Shown here piece by piece: positions 45,947-58,386 of a DNA stretch of 64,000 bases (the stretch's first letter is position 1; each line of letters opens with the position of its first letter). Both the position numbers and the translations under genes were made by a program. The stretch is from Plantago major (Eukaryota > Streptophyta > Magnoliopsida > Lamiales > Plantaginaceae): the NCBI GenBank assembly GCA_026545765.1, contig JAIFAC010000143.1:62001-126000 (forward strand), given 5' to 3'. Under the pieces are notes generated by a model. The model saw only the letters and a program-made list of their open reading frames with translations. It was not told where the DNA came from and ran no database searches.

Positions 45947-45959
45947 AAAATGGGGGAAA
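45947..45959 (+). promoter_or_regulatory. Polypurine tract of element B
   Basis: AAAATGGGGGAAA directly before the 3' LTR. The T inside the tract is a deviation from A (AAAAAGGGGGAAA). Confidence 0.8.
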
Positions 45960-45961
45960 TT

Positions 45962-47598
45962 TGTTAGGAATATCTGTTTAGATTTTGATCAGCAACCTAA
46001 TGACTTATCTTAGCTCAGAAAGGTGGTTAGTACTCTTGGTTCACTTGAACACTGTAAAAGAGGAAACTCACTAAGTTTGATAGTCTAGCAAATCTTGTAT
46101 AGGATGTTAGGTCACGAAATGTAATTTTTATTTTCTAAAGAAGACCAAGAAGAAGACTTCCAACAGGAAAAGTTCAATGGATTTGATGATCTAAAGACTG
46201 CACAAGATTGCTGAAGACAAAGGTTTTTCAGATACCTATGTCCAGATATCTTGAAGAAACAAGTGTTTCGAAACACAAGTGTTGCAAAAGATATATGAGA
46301 ATAAAAGGTTTCTGAGACAAGGAAAGTGTCCACAGATATCTACACTCAGATACCTTGGATATAAACTATGTTTCTGAAAAAGAAAATATTTTATAACAAA
46401 GTTGTTTCAACAAATGGTATATGGAGTTGTGATAATCGATGGAAAAGAACATGCAAAGTTTCAAAAAACTCTGATTGTATAAAGATCTCTAATACCATGC
46501 ATAGTTCCGTTGGCACTACAGGACAAAATATAGTACAGTGATTAAATGCACGTATGTAAATGTCTAACAAAACGGTAGCTTCAAGAAGAAGAAGACAAAC
46601 TCACATAAAGATTATATTCAGATATCAATGATTTGAATTTGATTTAAGCCTAACGGATACTATTCAAACGGCACTCAAATTCATCTATAAATATCAACAC
46701 TTAGACTGCTTGAGGACACACACATAACACTGAACTTACACACAAGCTCTCTCAAGCAAACTACTTACCTTCAAGCTTTCTGTTGCGACCAAACCTCTTG
46801 ATTCTAAGTAACACAAAAGTTCTAAGTGTCCTGATCCTTAACAAGCATTGTTATCTGTGAAGGAGTTGAACTAAGATTTCATATCTGAGATTCATTCTCT
46901 GGAACACTTACAATAGACTTGGGTCAGTAGAGAACAAGATACCATACATTGAAAAGTGTATTAAGTATACTTGATTCATAGAGCTATCTGAATAACTGAA
47001 TAAGTTATTTAAGAAGCTCACCTGACAAACAAACCTAAAACCAACACCATATTCGGCGTGGAGTATAGGAAGTACTTAGTTTGGGAAACTAAGGAATAAC
47101 TCCAAGGTTGCTGAGCACAGGAAGTACTTAGTTTGGGAAGCTAAGGAATAGCTCAAAAAGGTTTCTGAGTACAGGAAGTACTTAGCTGTGAAAGCCGGGG
47201 AATAACTCAGGGGGGACACTTGGTTGGGAACCTAGTGTATTTAGGAATCAAGAGAAGATATGTGTAAGGTTAACTCATTTATCTGTCTTAGTGCATTCTA
47301 GGTCTGAGAAAGGCCGAAGTGGATTAGTTGAAGGATTATGCCACCTTCAGATACCACTATAAAAAGACTTGTGTTATTTACTTTCTGCAGTTTATTACTT
47401 GCTTTACTTATCTTGCAAAGTACTTACACACATCTTGGTCGAAAGTGCACTTATCACATAAAAGTCTTCCGCTCTCTGAAATTAAGTATCAGATATCTAC
47501 ACAGATATCTGAGAAACTATTTTTATCGACAAAAGTTTTAAAAGACTATTCACCCCCCCCCCCTCTAGTCTTTTACTTTGCCGTTATCTGGACCAACA
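45962..47598 (+). repeat. Element B 3' LTR
   Basis: 1637 bp, TGTTAGGAATATCTG to TCTGGACCAACA. TATA box at 46686-46693. Near the end, AAAAGACTA and TAGTCTTTT flank a poly-C tract. Confidence 0.93.
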
Positions 47599-47603
47599 GC
47601 GTA
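47599..47603. other. Target site duplication of element B, right
   Basis: GCGTA, one base different from GCGTG at 31708-31712. Confidence 0.85.
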
Positions 47604-48710
47604 CATAGTTCCATTGGCACTACAGGACAAAATTAGTACAATACAATAAATGCGCAGACAGAGACATCTAAACAAAAGAGGAAATCTCTGAAAAGAGACA
47701 ACGTCTTCTGTAGTACTATTTTCAGATATCAATAGTTTGAATTTCATTAAGCCTAACGGATACTATTCAAACGGCATGATTTTCAACTATAAATATCATC
47801 ACTTAGAATGCTTGAAATACACACACATAACTTACAAACCAAGAACTTACATCTACGAACTTGTTCATTCAAGCATACAAGCCTTCAATCTACTTATTCT
47901 TCACCATGTATTAAGCTCTTGAATTCTAAGTAGCACGAAAGTTCTAAGTGTCCTGATCCTTAACAAGCATTGCTATCTGTGAAGGAGTTGAATCAAAAGA
48001 TCAAGAATCTGAGATTCATTCTCTAGAACATTTATCATAGACTTGGGTCAGTAAAGAACTTATCACCACACATTGTAAAGTGTGTTAAGTGACTCTTGTT
48101 CAAGAAGGTAGTATTACATAACTGTACAAGTTATTAATCTATCAAATCCTGACAAACTACCTTAACCTTAAATGGCGTGGAGTACAGGAAGTACTTAGTT
48201 TGGGAAACTAAGGAATAACTCCAAGGTTACTGAGCATAGGAAGTACTTAGTTTGGAAAACTAAGGAATAGCTCAAAGGTTTCTGAGTATAGAAAGTACTT
48301 GGCTGAGAAAGCCGGGGAATAACTCAAGGGGAACACTTGGTTGGGAACCTACTGTATTTAGGAATCGAGAGAAGATATTTGTAAGGCGAACTCATTTATC
48401 TGTCTTAGTGGATTCTAGGTCTGAGAAAGGCCGAAGTGGATTAGTTGAAGGATTACGCCACCTTCAGATACCACTATAAAGATCAGTGTTATTTACTTTC
48501 TGCAATTTATTACTTGCTTTATTTACCTTGCTGAGTATTTACACATATCTTGCTGAGCACGTGTACTTATCATAGAAAAGTCTTCCGCCTTCGAATTAAG
48601 TATCGATATCTTCACAAATATCTCGAGAAATTTTGTTTATCGACAAAAGTTGTAAAGACTATTCACCCCTTCGCGGTAGTCTTTTCCCTTTGCCGTTATC
48701 TGGACCAACA
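47604..48710 (+). repeat. Element A 5' LTR, second part
   Basis: Continues the LTR from CATAGTTCC to GGACCAACA, matching 62024-63150. TATA box at 47788-47795. The poly-C tract is interrupted here (CCCCTTCGCGG). With 31220-31712 it gives a 1600-bp LTR against 1588 bp for the 3' copy. Confidence 0.92.
47788..47795 (+). promoter_or_regulatory. TATA box in element A 5' LTR
   Basis: TATAAATA. Element B now separates it from the upstream third of the LTR (U3), so any enhancers there are 16 kb away. Confidence 0.55.
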
Positions 48711-48712
48711 AG

Positions 48713-48724
48713 TGGTATCAGAGC
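48713..48724 (+). promoter_or_regulatory. Primer binding site of element A
   Basis: TGGTATCAGAGC, initiator tRNA-Met type, two bases after the LTR. Confidence 0.95.
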
Positions 48725-48828
48725 AGGAGATTTCCAAGCCTTCTGCACTGAACCTAGATCCCAGATAAGTGCCCACTAACTGCTTTTCACCTACACTTGA
48801 TTTGTCTGTTTAGTGTGTTTGTTGCAGG

Positions 48829-51317
48829 ATGTCTTTAAGTGACGCTCCAATTCTCAAGCCAGAGAATTATGACAAATGGAAGAACAACATGATGCTCCAC
48901 CTAGAAGCCACTGCTCAAGATGAAATGATCGAAGTAATAAAGAATGGCCCCATAGTCATTCAACAACTCAAGCAGGTCATGGAGGTTTCTAATGGTAGAG
49001 ACAGAGTTCCCACTGATGAAGAACCAAGTGGTGGTTCCTCACAAACAGGTGCTTCAACCAGTGGAGGACCTACTAGTCAAGTTATTTACGAGCCATAGTC
49101 CAGAGAGCTCTGGACATCGGAAGATGCCAAGAGAAATTGACTGGATGGTCAGGCTCGCAATATCATCATACGTTCCACTCCAGAGCACATACAGTGTAAA
49201 CTGTGGGTAAAACGAAGCGAAGTGGCCTCAACCGATTGAGGAAATCAGTGCAAGACCGAGAAAACAAAGGAAAATAAGTTCGAAGTTTTGAAGCTCAAAT
49301 TCCAAAAATTTAAACAAGGTCCCACAGAGACTCTTGAAGAACTAGATTTCCGGTTCACAACTTTGATGAGTGAAATGGCTGCACTTGGTGAAAGTGAGAG
49401 ATACTCTAACTCTGAAAAGGTGAAGACTATCGTGAGAAGCTTGAGTCAAAACTGGGAACACACTCAGTATTTTTATTTCAACCAAGGAATGCCAAATATC
49501 ACTCCAGTAGAATTCTTTTCCCACTTAGCTACTGTCAACTATGAAACTACTCAGAGAGAACAAACAATTGCTGCGAAAGTTCACAATGTTGATTTAGTAA
49601 CACAAGGTACTTCTGAAAAGAAGGATACCAAGGAAATGACTGAGGAAGATGCTCTTTCTGTAAAGCAAATGAGAAAATATGTCAGTCGGGAGATTGAGAG
49701 AAGAAAAGCCAAAGAGAAGCTGAAAAAGCATCTAGGCTCAAATTATCACCAAAACAAAAATATGCAGCTGTCAAGCTCGGTGAACAAGCCGACTCAGCAA
49801 GCATCTAGTACCGAGGAAGTAGAAATCGGAAACGATATCTGTTTCTATTGTCAGAAACCTGGTCATTTTAAAAGAGATTGCCCAGTTTTCAATAAGCTAA
49901 AGACAGGTGACAAGAAAGATAGGAGAAACTTCAAGAGAGGTCAGAGAGCTATGCTCACTGAAGAAAGGAAAAAGATTCAAATCCAACGGGATGCTCTTGA
50001 TATTGAGTCAGAATCTGAGGAAGAAGACTCAGATGATACCAAATTATTCTCCAGAATTATGTGGCATCACTCATGAATTAGTTGATTTTGGTCAAAAGAA
50101 AAGGGAATTATGCGGGGTTGCTGAGGAGATCTATCCAGATTGCTCCAACATTGAGCCCTGCCTAATGGCAGACGAGGTAACCAACATCTCTCAATTCATA
50201 AATTATGAGAGTGATGACGAAGAAATCAGAGATTCAGAATATTTCAGAAGAGAATTTGATCTCTACAAAAGAGAATTTCAAATGATCCGAGCTAGAGCCG
50301 ACATTCTTGGAGAAGAAAAGAATTCTCTTGAGAACGAAAATTCACAATTACTCAAGATATCTGAGAAAAAGGATGTTGAAAATGCATTTCACAAAGCACA
50401 GATATCTGAAACAGAGAAGTTACATAGAAAGACAATGGATATACTCCAAAGGGAAAATAAAGATCCTCTTTCTGAAAATGAGGAACTCAAGAAGAAAGAA
50501 CTATATTTTCAATCTTATGCCAAAGCTTGTGACACTCTTACTGAAGTACACTCTAATCTAAGAGATCCGTCAGAAAAGGGAGGACTTGGGCTGGACACAC
50601 AAGTAAATAGTGATACCACTCTGAATAAGAGTGACCAAAGAATAACATTTGTTAGTGTTCAGCAAGATGGTTCCCAAATAACATATAGCATTGGTCAGAA
50701 AGCTAAGGTTGTTGACAAAGGAAAGGCAGTTGCGACCAAACATTTTTGGGAAAAACTGTTGGGAATGTTTCTGTAATCACCCACAATGCTATGTCTCTCA
50801 GAAAGGAAAAATTGCAGGAGTAGGCAAATTTTCCAACACCATGTTTTCTGGAAAGAAAGACGTTCCAGAGACTAGCAAAGCTGCTGAGAAGAGAACTCAT
50901 ACAGCACCAGGTGCTCGAAATGGCATTGGCTATAAAGCCATCGGGAAACAACTCGCTCGTGAGTATAAACAAGAGCAAGAACGATGGATGAATGCTAGGA
51001 TTGCGCATAGCAATCATCAGAAGTGGAAGAAAGAACAGGTTACGACCACTCTAAATGCCAGGGCTAGAAGAAGTTTGGCAAGGAAAGCTAAGTTTGCTGA
51101 AAAGCAGACTCAGCAATCTGACAGGTATCTGAAAGCACCACGAGGAGCACCAAGGAACACACCAAGAAGGAAAATAGCTTTAAATGATAATGATACCAAT
51201 CATTTACCTAAAATTCCTCCTTATGATCAAGACAAAAGAATATCCCAAGGAAGTTCATTCAGAAATGGATTCCTACAGGGAGATTCTTTAGTCCAGAAGG
51301 TTCCATTGTTGGAATAA
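48829..51317 (+). pseudogene. gag: Element A gag
   Basis: ATG at 48829 (MSLSDAPILKPENYDKW). TAG occurs at 49096-49098 and TGA at 49138-49140, the latter at the same codon as in B. The long frame 49288-50076 holds the UBN2 core and an intact zinc knuckle CFYCQKPGHFKRDC (49840-49881). A coiled coil with ENEELKKKEL lies around 50290-50510 in a shifted frame. A deletion near 50755 removes part of the basic segment before CNHPQCYVSQ. Confidence 0.88.
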
Positions 51318-51339
51318 GAGCCTAACTCCTTGTTTCCTG

Positions 51340-52970
51340 TTTTGTGCAGAACACTTTGAGGAAGAACCCGAAGTGGCATTTTGATAGTGGATGTGGGAAG
51401 CACATGAGATGAGACAAAGCAAATCTGATTAACTACAGAAAATGCGATAATGGACCAATTATTAGATTTGCTGGAGGAGATGAAAATTCAACCATAGGAT
51501 TTGGCAATCTGAAGTTTGGATCCCTTACAATCTCTGAAGTACTACATGTAAAGGGATTGAAATATAATCTCCTAAGCATGAGTCAATTAGTAGACAAAGT
51601 GTACACTATCAAGATCAAGTCAAAACTATGCAAAGTAATTGACAATGAGTCAAAGCAGACAGTCTTGGTTGCTAGGCGAAAAGGAAATCTTTATGTTGAC
51701 CGATCATCTGCCACAACTGAAGAATGTCTCATGGTGAGTCAATCTGGCCACACTGAAGAAAACTGGCTATGGCATAAAAGAATGAGTCACTTGAATTTCA
51801 AAACTCTGAACAAGCTAGCCAAGAAAGAATTGGTGGTTGGTTTACCCAAAATGGTATGTAGAAAAGATGGTATATGCTCAGCTTGCATAATGGGAAAACA
51901 ATCTAAAATATATTTCAAGTCTAAAACTAGACACTCCAGTGAAAGGCCACTGCAAATGTTACATATGGATCTTCTTGAATCCTTTATAACTAGCTATGCA
52001 TGAAAGAAGTATGGTCTGGTTGTTGTTGATGATTACTCAAGATTCACTTGGGTTGTATTTCTCAAAAAAAAATCTGATGCAAGGGTTGAAATACCCAACT
52101 TGTCAATAAGCTTGAAGTCATGAATAATGACAAGGTATCTCAGAATCGTAATGCACTATGGTACTAAGTTTGTGAACCAGTACATAAAAGAGTTTTGTAC
52201 CTGCAAAGGTATACAACATCAACTATCTTCCATAAGGACACCACAACAAAATGGTGTTGCTGAAAGGAAGAATAGGACCCTAAAAGAAGGTGAAGAACAA
52301 TGCTTCGACATCAAATAAGTGAAATCTATTGGGTTGAAGTCATAACACAAACGCTATACTCAAAATAGATGTTTGATTAACAAACACCATGACAAAACTC
52401 CTTATGAGCTTTTGATTGGTAGACCCCCTAGTATCAAACATCTATAAGGATGTTTGGTTGTAGATGTTTTGTTCTTAACAATGGAAAAGAATACTTGAGA
52501 ACATTTTAACCAAAAGCAGATGAAGGAGTATTTCTTGGTTATTCTCAATAGCTGCTTGCAGAATCTACAACAAAAGAATGCAAAAGATTGAAGAATCTGT
52601 TCATGTAGTCTTCTACGAAGGAAACAAGAAAGTACCATTGAATGAAGAACTCTCAGATAGGTTCGAAGAGCTGATGATTAAAGATTCTGAAGAAGAATCC
52701 TCAAAAGGAAACAATTCTATCATTCACTTAGAGGATGAATCTGACGATGAAAAGCAACCATTGCTTAGTAACAACCAGATGACTCTAAGACATGATGAAG
52801 AATTTCCTATGAGAATTCCAGGAATGGAACAGGTTACTGAGAACCTTCATCATGAAGAGGTTTCTGAGAATGAGATTGCTGAAAATCAAATTCCAGATAT
52901 CTCTAACACTGAAAAAGTGTCAGATATCCATGGCATTTTCCATGTGTCAGATATCTCTGATACTGCATAA
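51340..52970 (+). pseudogene. pol: Element A protease and integrase
   Basis: The protease motif FDSGCGKHM is intact (51383) but followed by TGA at about 51409. The integrase zinc-binding region is complete (WHKRMSHLN, then CRKDGICSACIMGK). The core has MLHMDLLES, a TGA at about 52001 where B has Gly, VVVDDYSRFTWV and QQNGVAERKNRT. Small deletions shift the frame near 52100, 52300 and 52450. The linker to RT runs to TAA at 52968-52970. Confidence 0.85.
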
Positions 52971-53042
52971 GTATCCTATCAAAATCATATTGATTCACGT
53001 TCAGATCAAAATGATATTGATCCTACTAGTTCAAAACCCATT

Positions 53043-54697
53043 ATGAAATGGATAAGAAATCATCCTGCCAAAGATGTGATCGGTCCTTTAGACCAAGGAG
53101 TTATAACTAGGAGAGCAATTGCTGACTCTCTTTATGGATGTTTCATCTCAAATATTGAACCTAAAACTATAGAAGAAGCATTGAAGGATCAAGATTGGAT
53201 CTCTAGAATGCAAGATGAGTTGGATCAATTTGAGAGAAACAAAGTCTGGAAACTGGTTCCATTTGTTGACGGAATATCTGTAATTGGAACCAAGTGGGTT
53301 TTCAGAAATAAAATGAATGAGTCTGGTGAAATAACCAGAAACAAAGCAAGGTTGGCTGCCAAGGGATTCACCCAGACAAAAGGACTAGATTTTGACGAGT
53401 CATATGCTCCAGTTGCAAGATTGGACGCAATTAGACTATTTCTAGCCTTTGCAGCTCATAATGACTTTAAAGTTTATCAAATGGATGTTAAATGTGCATT
53501 CCTAAACGGTGAACTTGCTAAAGAAGTCTATGTTGAACAACCACCAGGCTTTGAGGTTTCCATAGAAAGTAGAATGATTTATAAGCTTCAGAAAGCTCTG
53601 TATGGACTGAAACAGGCACCGAGAGCATGATATGATACTTTAGCCAAATACTTGCTGGAAAGTGGCTTCAAGAACGGAGACGTTGATAAAACACTCTTTA
53701 CTTTGAACCATGAAGGGAAACTACTTTTAGTCTAAGTATATGTTGATGACATTATATTTGGATCTAAAGACAATCAACTTTGTGAAGACTCATGAAAAGT
53801 AAATTTGAGATGAGCAGGATGGGAGAATTAAACTACTTCCTAGGATTGCAAGTCAAGCAACTTAATGATGGAATATTCATTTGTCAAATAAAGTATACAA
53901 AGGACATGCTCAACAAGTTTAATCTAAATCCTTCTGAAAAGAATGCTAAGATACCTATGAGCATTGGAACCAAAATGACCTATATGAAATCTGACAAGAT
54001 TATTGAAGAACACAAGTATAGGAAATTGATTGGGTCTCTACTGTACCTCACTGCAAGTAGACCTGATATTCAATACGCAGTAGGAGTGTGTGCTATATTT
54101 CATACAAATCCAATGCAATCACACTACAACATTGCTATGAAAATATTAAGGTATGTAAAGGGTACTGTAGAAGTTGGATTGTGGTATCCAAAAGACAGTG
54201 GATTGAGTTTAGTTGGCTATTCTGATGCTGACTATGCTGGATCATTGCTTGATAGAAAAAGCACCTTAGGAACTTGTCAATTTCTTGGTGCCAGATTAAT
54301 ATCATGGTTCAGCAAGAAACAAAACTCAATTGCCACATCTACCACAGAGGTCAATATATTGTCCGGGTGTTGTGCTTCATAGATATTGTGGATACAACAA
54401 CAACTCAGAGACTATGAGGTCAATGAAGAGAAAACTCCAATTTTCTGTGACAACACAAGTGCTATTGCCATAACTCAGAATCCTAAGTTTCATGCAAGAA
54501 CAAAGCACATTGATGTTAGACACCACTTCATTAGAGACCATGTTGAAAAAGGCAATATAGAGATACTCAAGATTGGTACTGAAGACCAACTTGCAGATAT
54601 CTTTACAAAGCCTTTGCAGGAAAGCAGGTTCTTAACCTTGAGACATAGTCTTGGGTTAATGGAGTTACCAAAGGAACTGAAAAGTTTTAATCTCTAA
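53043..54697 (+). pseudogene. pol: Element A reverse transcriptase and RNase H
   Basis: The frame 53043-53630 covers the RT N-terminal half ([39 protein letters not shown]) to TGA at 53628, a Trp codon in B. The active site YVDDIIFGS is at 53739, just after a TAA. A deletion near 53790 shifts the frame. RNase H (GYSDADYAG) is damaged at about 54350, where EAEYIAAG is lost. It ends with ADIFTKPL and a stop at 54695-54697. Confidence 0.9.
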
Positions 54698-55447
54698 GAT
54701 GAGGATTCAGAAAGGAGAAAGATATCTGGATCAGGCCTCTAGATATTCAAAAAAAAAAAAAAAAAAGGGGTATCTGATACGGGAACTCATATACTATAAG
54801 AAGCTAAGAATGTGAGTGAGACAGGAACTCAGTATGATTAAGAAGGGAAAAAGGAGAGATAAGATATCTGGAACAGGAATCCAGAATATCAAAGGCAAAA
54901 GGTGAAACACTTAGCAAATAAGTATCTGAGATGGGTACTCAGATATCAAAAGTTAAAGGGTAAAATGACTATTTGAAGAATTCTGAGACAGGTACTAAGA
55001 TATCTAGATCACTCAGTGAGGGGGAACACAAAAGAGAATAGTACAACTGTCTGCAGTCAACTACTCTCTTGAAATTTGTGTTATTTCTATCTTTGTGTAA
55101 AACATGAACATATACTGAGTGTGAGATAGACTCAGATACAAAAATTGTCCCTTAGTCACACAGAAGAAATGTGATTCAGATAGCTAATCGCCAAAATTCA
55201 TTAATTGGGCACAATCACATGGGTTGATTGTGATCATTGCTGAAAAAGCAATCCCAACCATTGATGAAATGGGCGTTCCATTTTAAAGGCCGAGATTAAT
55301 TCTCTCAGAAAATAGTGGATCAGAAAACTCGACGCGTGGCCCACTAAGCATTTAATGTAAACCGAATTTTACGCACGCTTTTCAAGACGTATTACGATAC
55401 AAATGCACAAAATTAATTTGTGTATTTTGTCTGTTGAATTACATCGC
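54698..55447 (+). other. Element A spacer between pol and third gene
   Basis: Non-coding. An A16 run is at about 54751. Hairpin-like words such as CTGGAACAGGAATCCAG and CTGAGATGGGTACTCAG recur, and CAGATATC-type words are dense. Confidence 0.65.
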
Positions 55448-55457
55448 TATATATATA
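55448..55457 (+). promoter_or_regulatory. Internal TATA box of A third gene
   Basis: TATATATATA with GGATTTTGGCAAAAG downstream, 189 bp before the ATG at 55637. Confidence 0.65.
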
Positions 55458-56700
55458 GGATTTTGGCAAAAGAAATCACTTTCGCTTAATCCTACATTTG
55501 CTTCGCACAAAATCGCAAAATTCTCTCAAATCTCTCGCAATTTTTTTCAAACTTCGATTCTCTTAGTTTTTCCGCAAAGAATCACTAATTTCCTACTTTA
55601 ATCTCTTCGCTTTTCAAAACTTCACTATTTAAAGAGATGGCTCCAATCGTGCTTTTACTAAGAACTGGTTATTACATCCGGTATTGTCGAAAGCAAGCAC
55701 CAAAGGTGGTTATAACAAACAATCGGTTGATTGAGAGTTCAACTCGATTATTGGACTTCAAATCACAGGATGATTTGGGGTGGTGCCATGATGGAGGAAT
55801 AACTGGTAGCTGCAATAGAAAACCAGACTCACAGAAAGCTGGTACTTGATATGCTTGAAAAGGCACAAATCAAAGGCTTTCTATCCGCTTCTTCCCAAAG
55901 GAGTTTCTTCATCGATGTCCCGGAGTTTTACAAAACTCCACGATTATCTCCAAAGTCTCCAAGCATCGAGACAAGATCTATCAAGACCAAAGTCCAAGGA
56001 CAAGAAATCCCGCTGATAAAACAACTTTCTGTGAGCTGTTTGAACTTCAAAATCTTGGAAAGAATTTTGAAATTGACACCAAGGATGAAGATCTCCTTGA
56101 AGGTGTGAAGCAACTATACAGTGATGTGTGTGATCTTGACAAGCCAGACACACCCATCGACTTTAAGCTTGCTGACATAAGGACTAGACATTTGTTGGTC
56201 CACTGGCATGTGTCCTTCACAGATGCTTTGATGGTCTACAAGGAGGTGCTGACCAGATAAGCCAAGAATGCTGGATGATGATGTTCTTGTTAAATCAACA
56301 AGACAAAAGGCTGGAAAACCCTTTTAATTTGTGGAAGTATGCCTTCATGAAATTTGTGAAGAAGATAAAAGGCTTTGAGCCTAAAATCGTTAAAGGCCTT
56401 GCTGAGCCAAAAGCCACAATAAGCTATGGACTGAAGATTTGCTACTTACTGGAGTGCCTTGGCATGGAGCTCAGAGAGACGGCAGACATTGCCAACAGTA
56501 ACCTGCTCTACAAATATGAGTATATAAACATGATGAAAAAGGTTACTGCATCTCAGAAAGGTTCCAAGAAACGAAAGACTGATGAGGTATCTGAAGGTTC
56601 CATTGCAACCAAGAGGCCCAGAACTTCACAAAAGATGTCTGCTGGCAAATCAGAAGGCATACCCTCTATGGATGTCAACTCTCAGATACCTGCCGCCACT

Positions 56701-56830
56701 GCTGATGAACTCATAAATGCAGATGAACTAATCAATGCTGCTAAGACCACTGCTGATGAACTCATCAATGCAGATGAACTAATCAATGCTGCAGAGTGCC
56801 TTGCAGATGAACTTATCAATGCTGATAAAT
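56701..56830 (+). repeat. ADELINA coding repeat in A ORF3
   Basis: GATGAACTCATCAATGC and GATGAACTAATCAATGC alternate, giving repeated ADELINADELINAA. B has a shorter version (around 41150-41290), so copy number changed after the elements separated. Confidence 0.8.
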
Positions 56831-57496
56831 GTAGTGAGAAACTTCAAACTCTCTCTGCAGAAGCAGCAGGGATTGTTGATAACTCCGTTCTAGATTTTGA
56901 TGACGAATTGGAAAAGGAGGAGAAGATCCAAGCCCCCAAGGTTACTAAAAAAGTAACCAAGGCCAAGGGACAGAGGACCAAAAGGTCCAAGGTTGCTGAG
57001 AAAGCAACTAGCTCAAAGGTTGCTGAGCAAGCACCTATAGCAAAGGTTGCTGGTGCCAACACACCATCAGGGAAAGTCACGTATAAACAAGTTCAAGAAG
57101 CCCTGATGAGTGGTGACGTAGTGTTAGTAGACGCTGATGTCAACACCACACTTAAAAATCTGGAAGAGCACTCAAATGCTCAAACTTCTGCTTCCAGACA
57201 ACCACAACCACAACGGCCACAAGTGGTTGATGAAATGGTCAATGAACTCCATTTCGACATACCAGCAATGCAATATGCTGAAGAAAATCCTGCAAATGAG
57301 CAGGTTCCCCAACTCCTAGAGAGGGATCAAACTGAGACACCGCCGTAATGATCAAACAGGGGAGGCAACTGAGTTAGTCACTCAGGAAAGGTCTGAAGTA
57401 CCTGAAACTTCAAACAAAGAAGCTGAAATGGAACAACAAGACCAAGGCATAGAAGGGTCACAAGTTCTAGAGACCAATCAGCCTGACACTACTTAG

Positions 57497-58386
57497 GTAG
57501 CTAAATGGTTTAACTCTCTACTTGTGATATTTTGTGTTTATTAATCTTGTTATTTAATAAAATTTCTTTGTTACAGGCTAAATTAGAAACACAAGAACAA
57601 GAGGAAGTTGGAAAGCTTGCCTCAGAATCTGAGAAGGAGGCTTCCATAGCCTCACCACTTAAGGAACATGAGCCTGTCTCGCAGGTAGAAGAATGTTCCT
57701 TAAGATATAACATCTCAGATATATGCTTTATACATATGAATAATACTAAAGTGTTTGTTTCTAATAGGCTCCAACTGAGAAGAAAAATGATGAGGCTGAG
57801 AAGCCTAACTCGTCAGAGAATCAACCAGAGCCTCACAAAGTCTCTGAGGAACAAGTATCTTAGCCTTCTATTGAGGGGGTATATATCTCAGATATCTATA
57901 TTCTTCATAATAATACTCTGATCATTTTTCTAAATACTTAACACTTTCTACTCATAGGCTCAAACAGAAGTAGAAGGTCAGAATTGCCCACTCAATCCCC
58001 TCAACCAATGGAAATTGATGAGGCCACCAAACCTTCATCACTAGAGAGAATACCAGAAAATGTACAAGTTTCTGAGAGACAAGTATCTTAGCCTCCTACT
58101 GTGGAGGTAATTGACATCTCAGATATCAAGTTATCTAAGTGTTTTCTCCTGACAAATTTCTAAGTGTTATGTTGTTTTTTAATCTTAGGTTCAAAAAGAA
58201 AGAGAGGATGCTGAGAATCAGACTTCTAAGTCTCCTCCTCACACCAAGATATCTGAGGCACCTGAAACCTCAATAGTCCAACTTTATGAGCCTGTTGCAG
58301 TTGCACAGGTAACACAGATACTTGACTACTCTAAAACCCAGATATCTACTAAAAGTTTAAAACTAACTCAAAACTATCTCTTTTAG
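57497..58386 (+). other. Five-intron array in A ORF3
   Basis: Introns 57497-57576, 57685-57767, 57879-57957, 58107-58188 and 58309-58386 (78-83 nt), all GT-AG. Exons 57577-57684 (108 nt), 57768-57878 (111 nt) and 58189-58308 (120 nt) are phase 0. Each starts GCT or GTT and most end in a short SEP- or EP-containing tail. The first and last of these three have no stop. Confidence 0.75.

Larger units (their letters stand above)
31713..47598 (+). mobile_element. Element B: complete SIRE/Maximus-like copia element nested in A
   Basis: 5' LTR 31713-33270, PBS at 33273, gag 33389-35902, protease/integrase 35921-37320, RT/RNase H 37327-39261, third gene 40075-45591, polypurine tract 45947-45959 and 3' LTR 45962-47598; about 15.9 kb. 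It is the youngest of the three insertions by nesting, yet it already has frameshifts in gag, integrase and RT. Confidence 0.93.

Noticed and set aside
55637-55849. Hydrophobic stretch IVLLLRT at the start of A ORF3 as a signal peptide
   Set aside because: It is short, absent from B and E1 (MAPKRSTT and MAPKKMTT), and followed by a frame break, so it is a private mutation and not a targeting signal.
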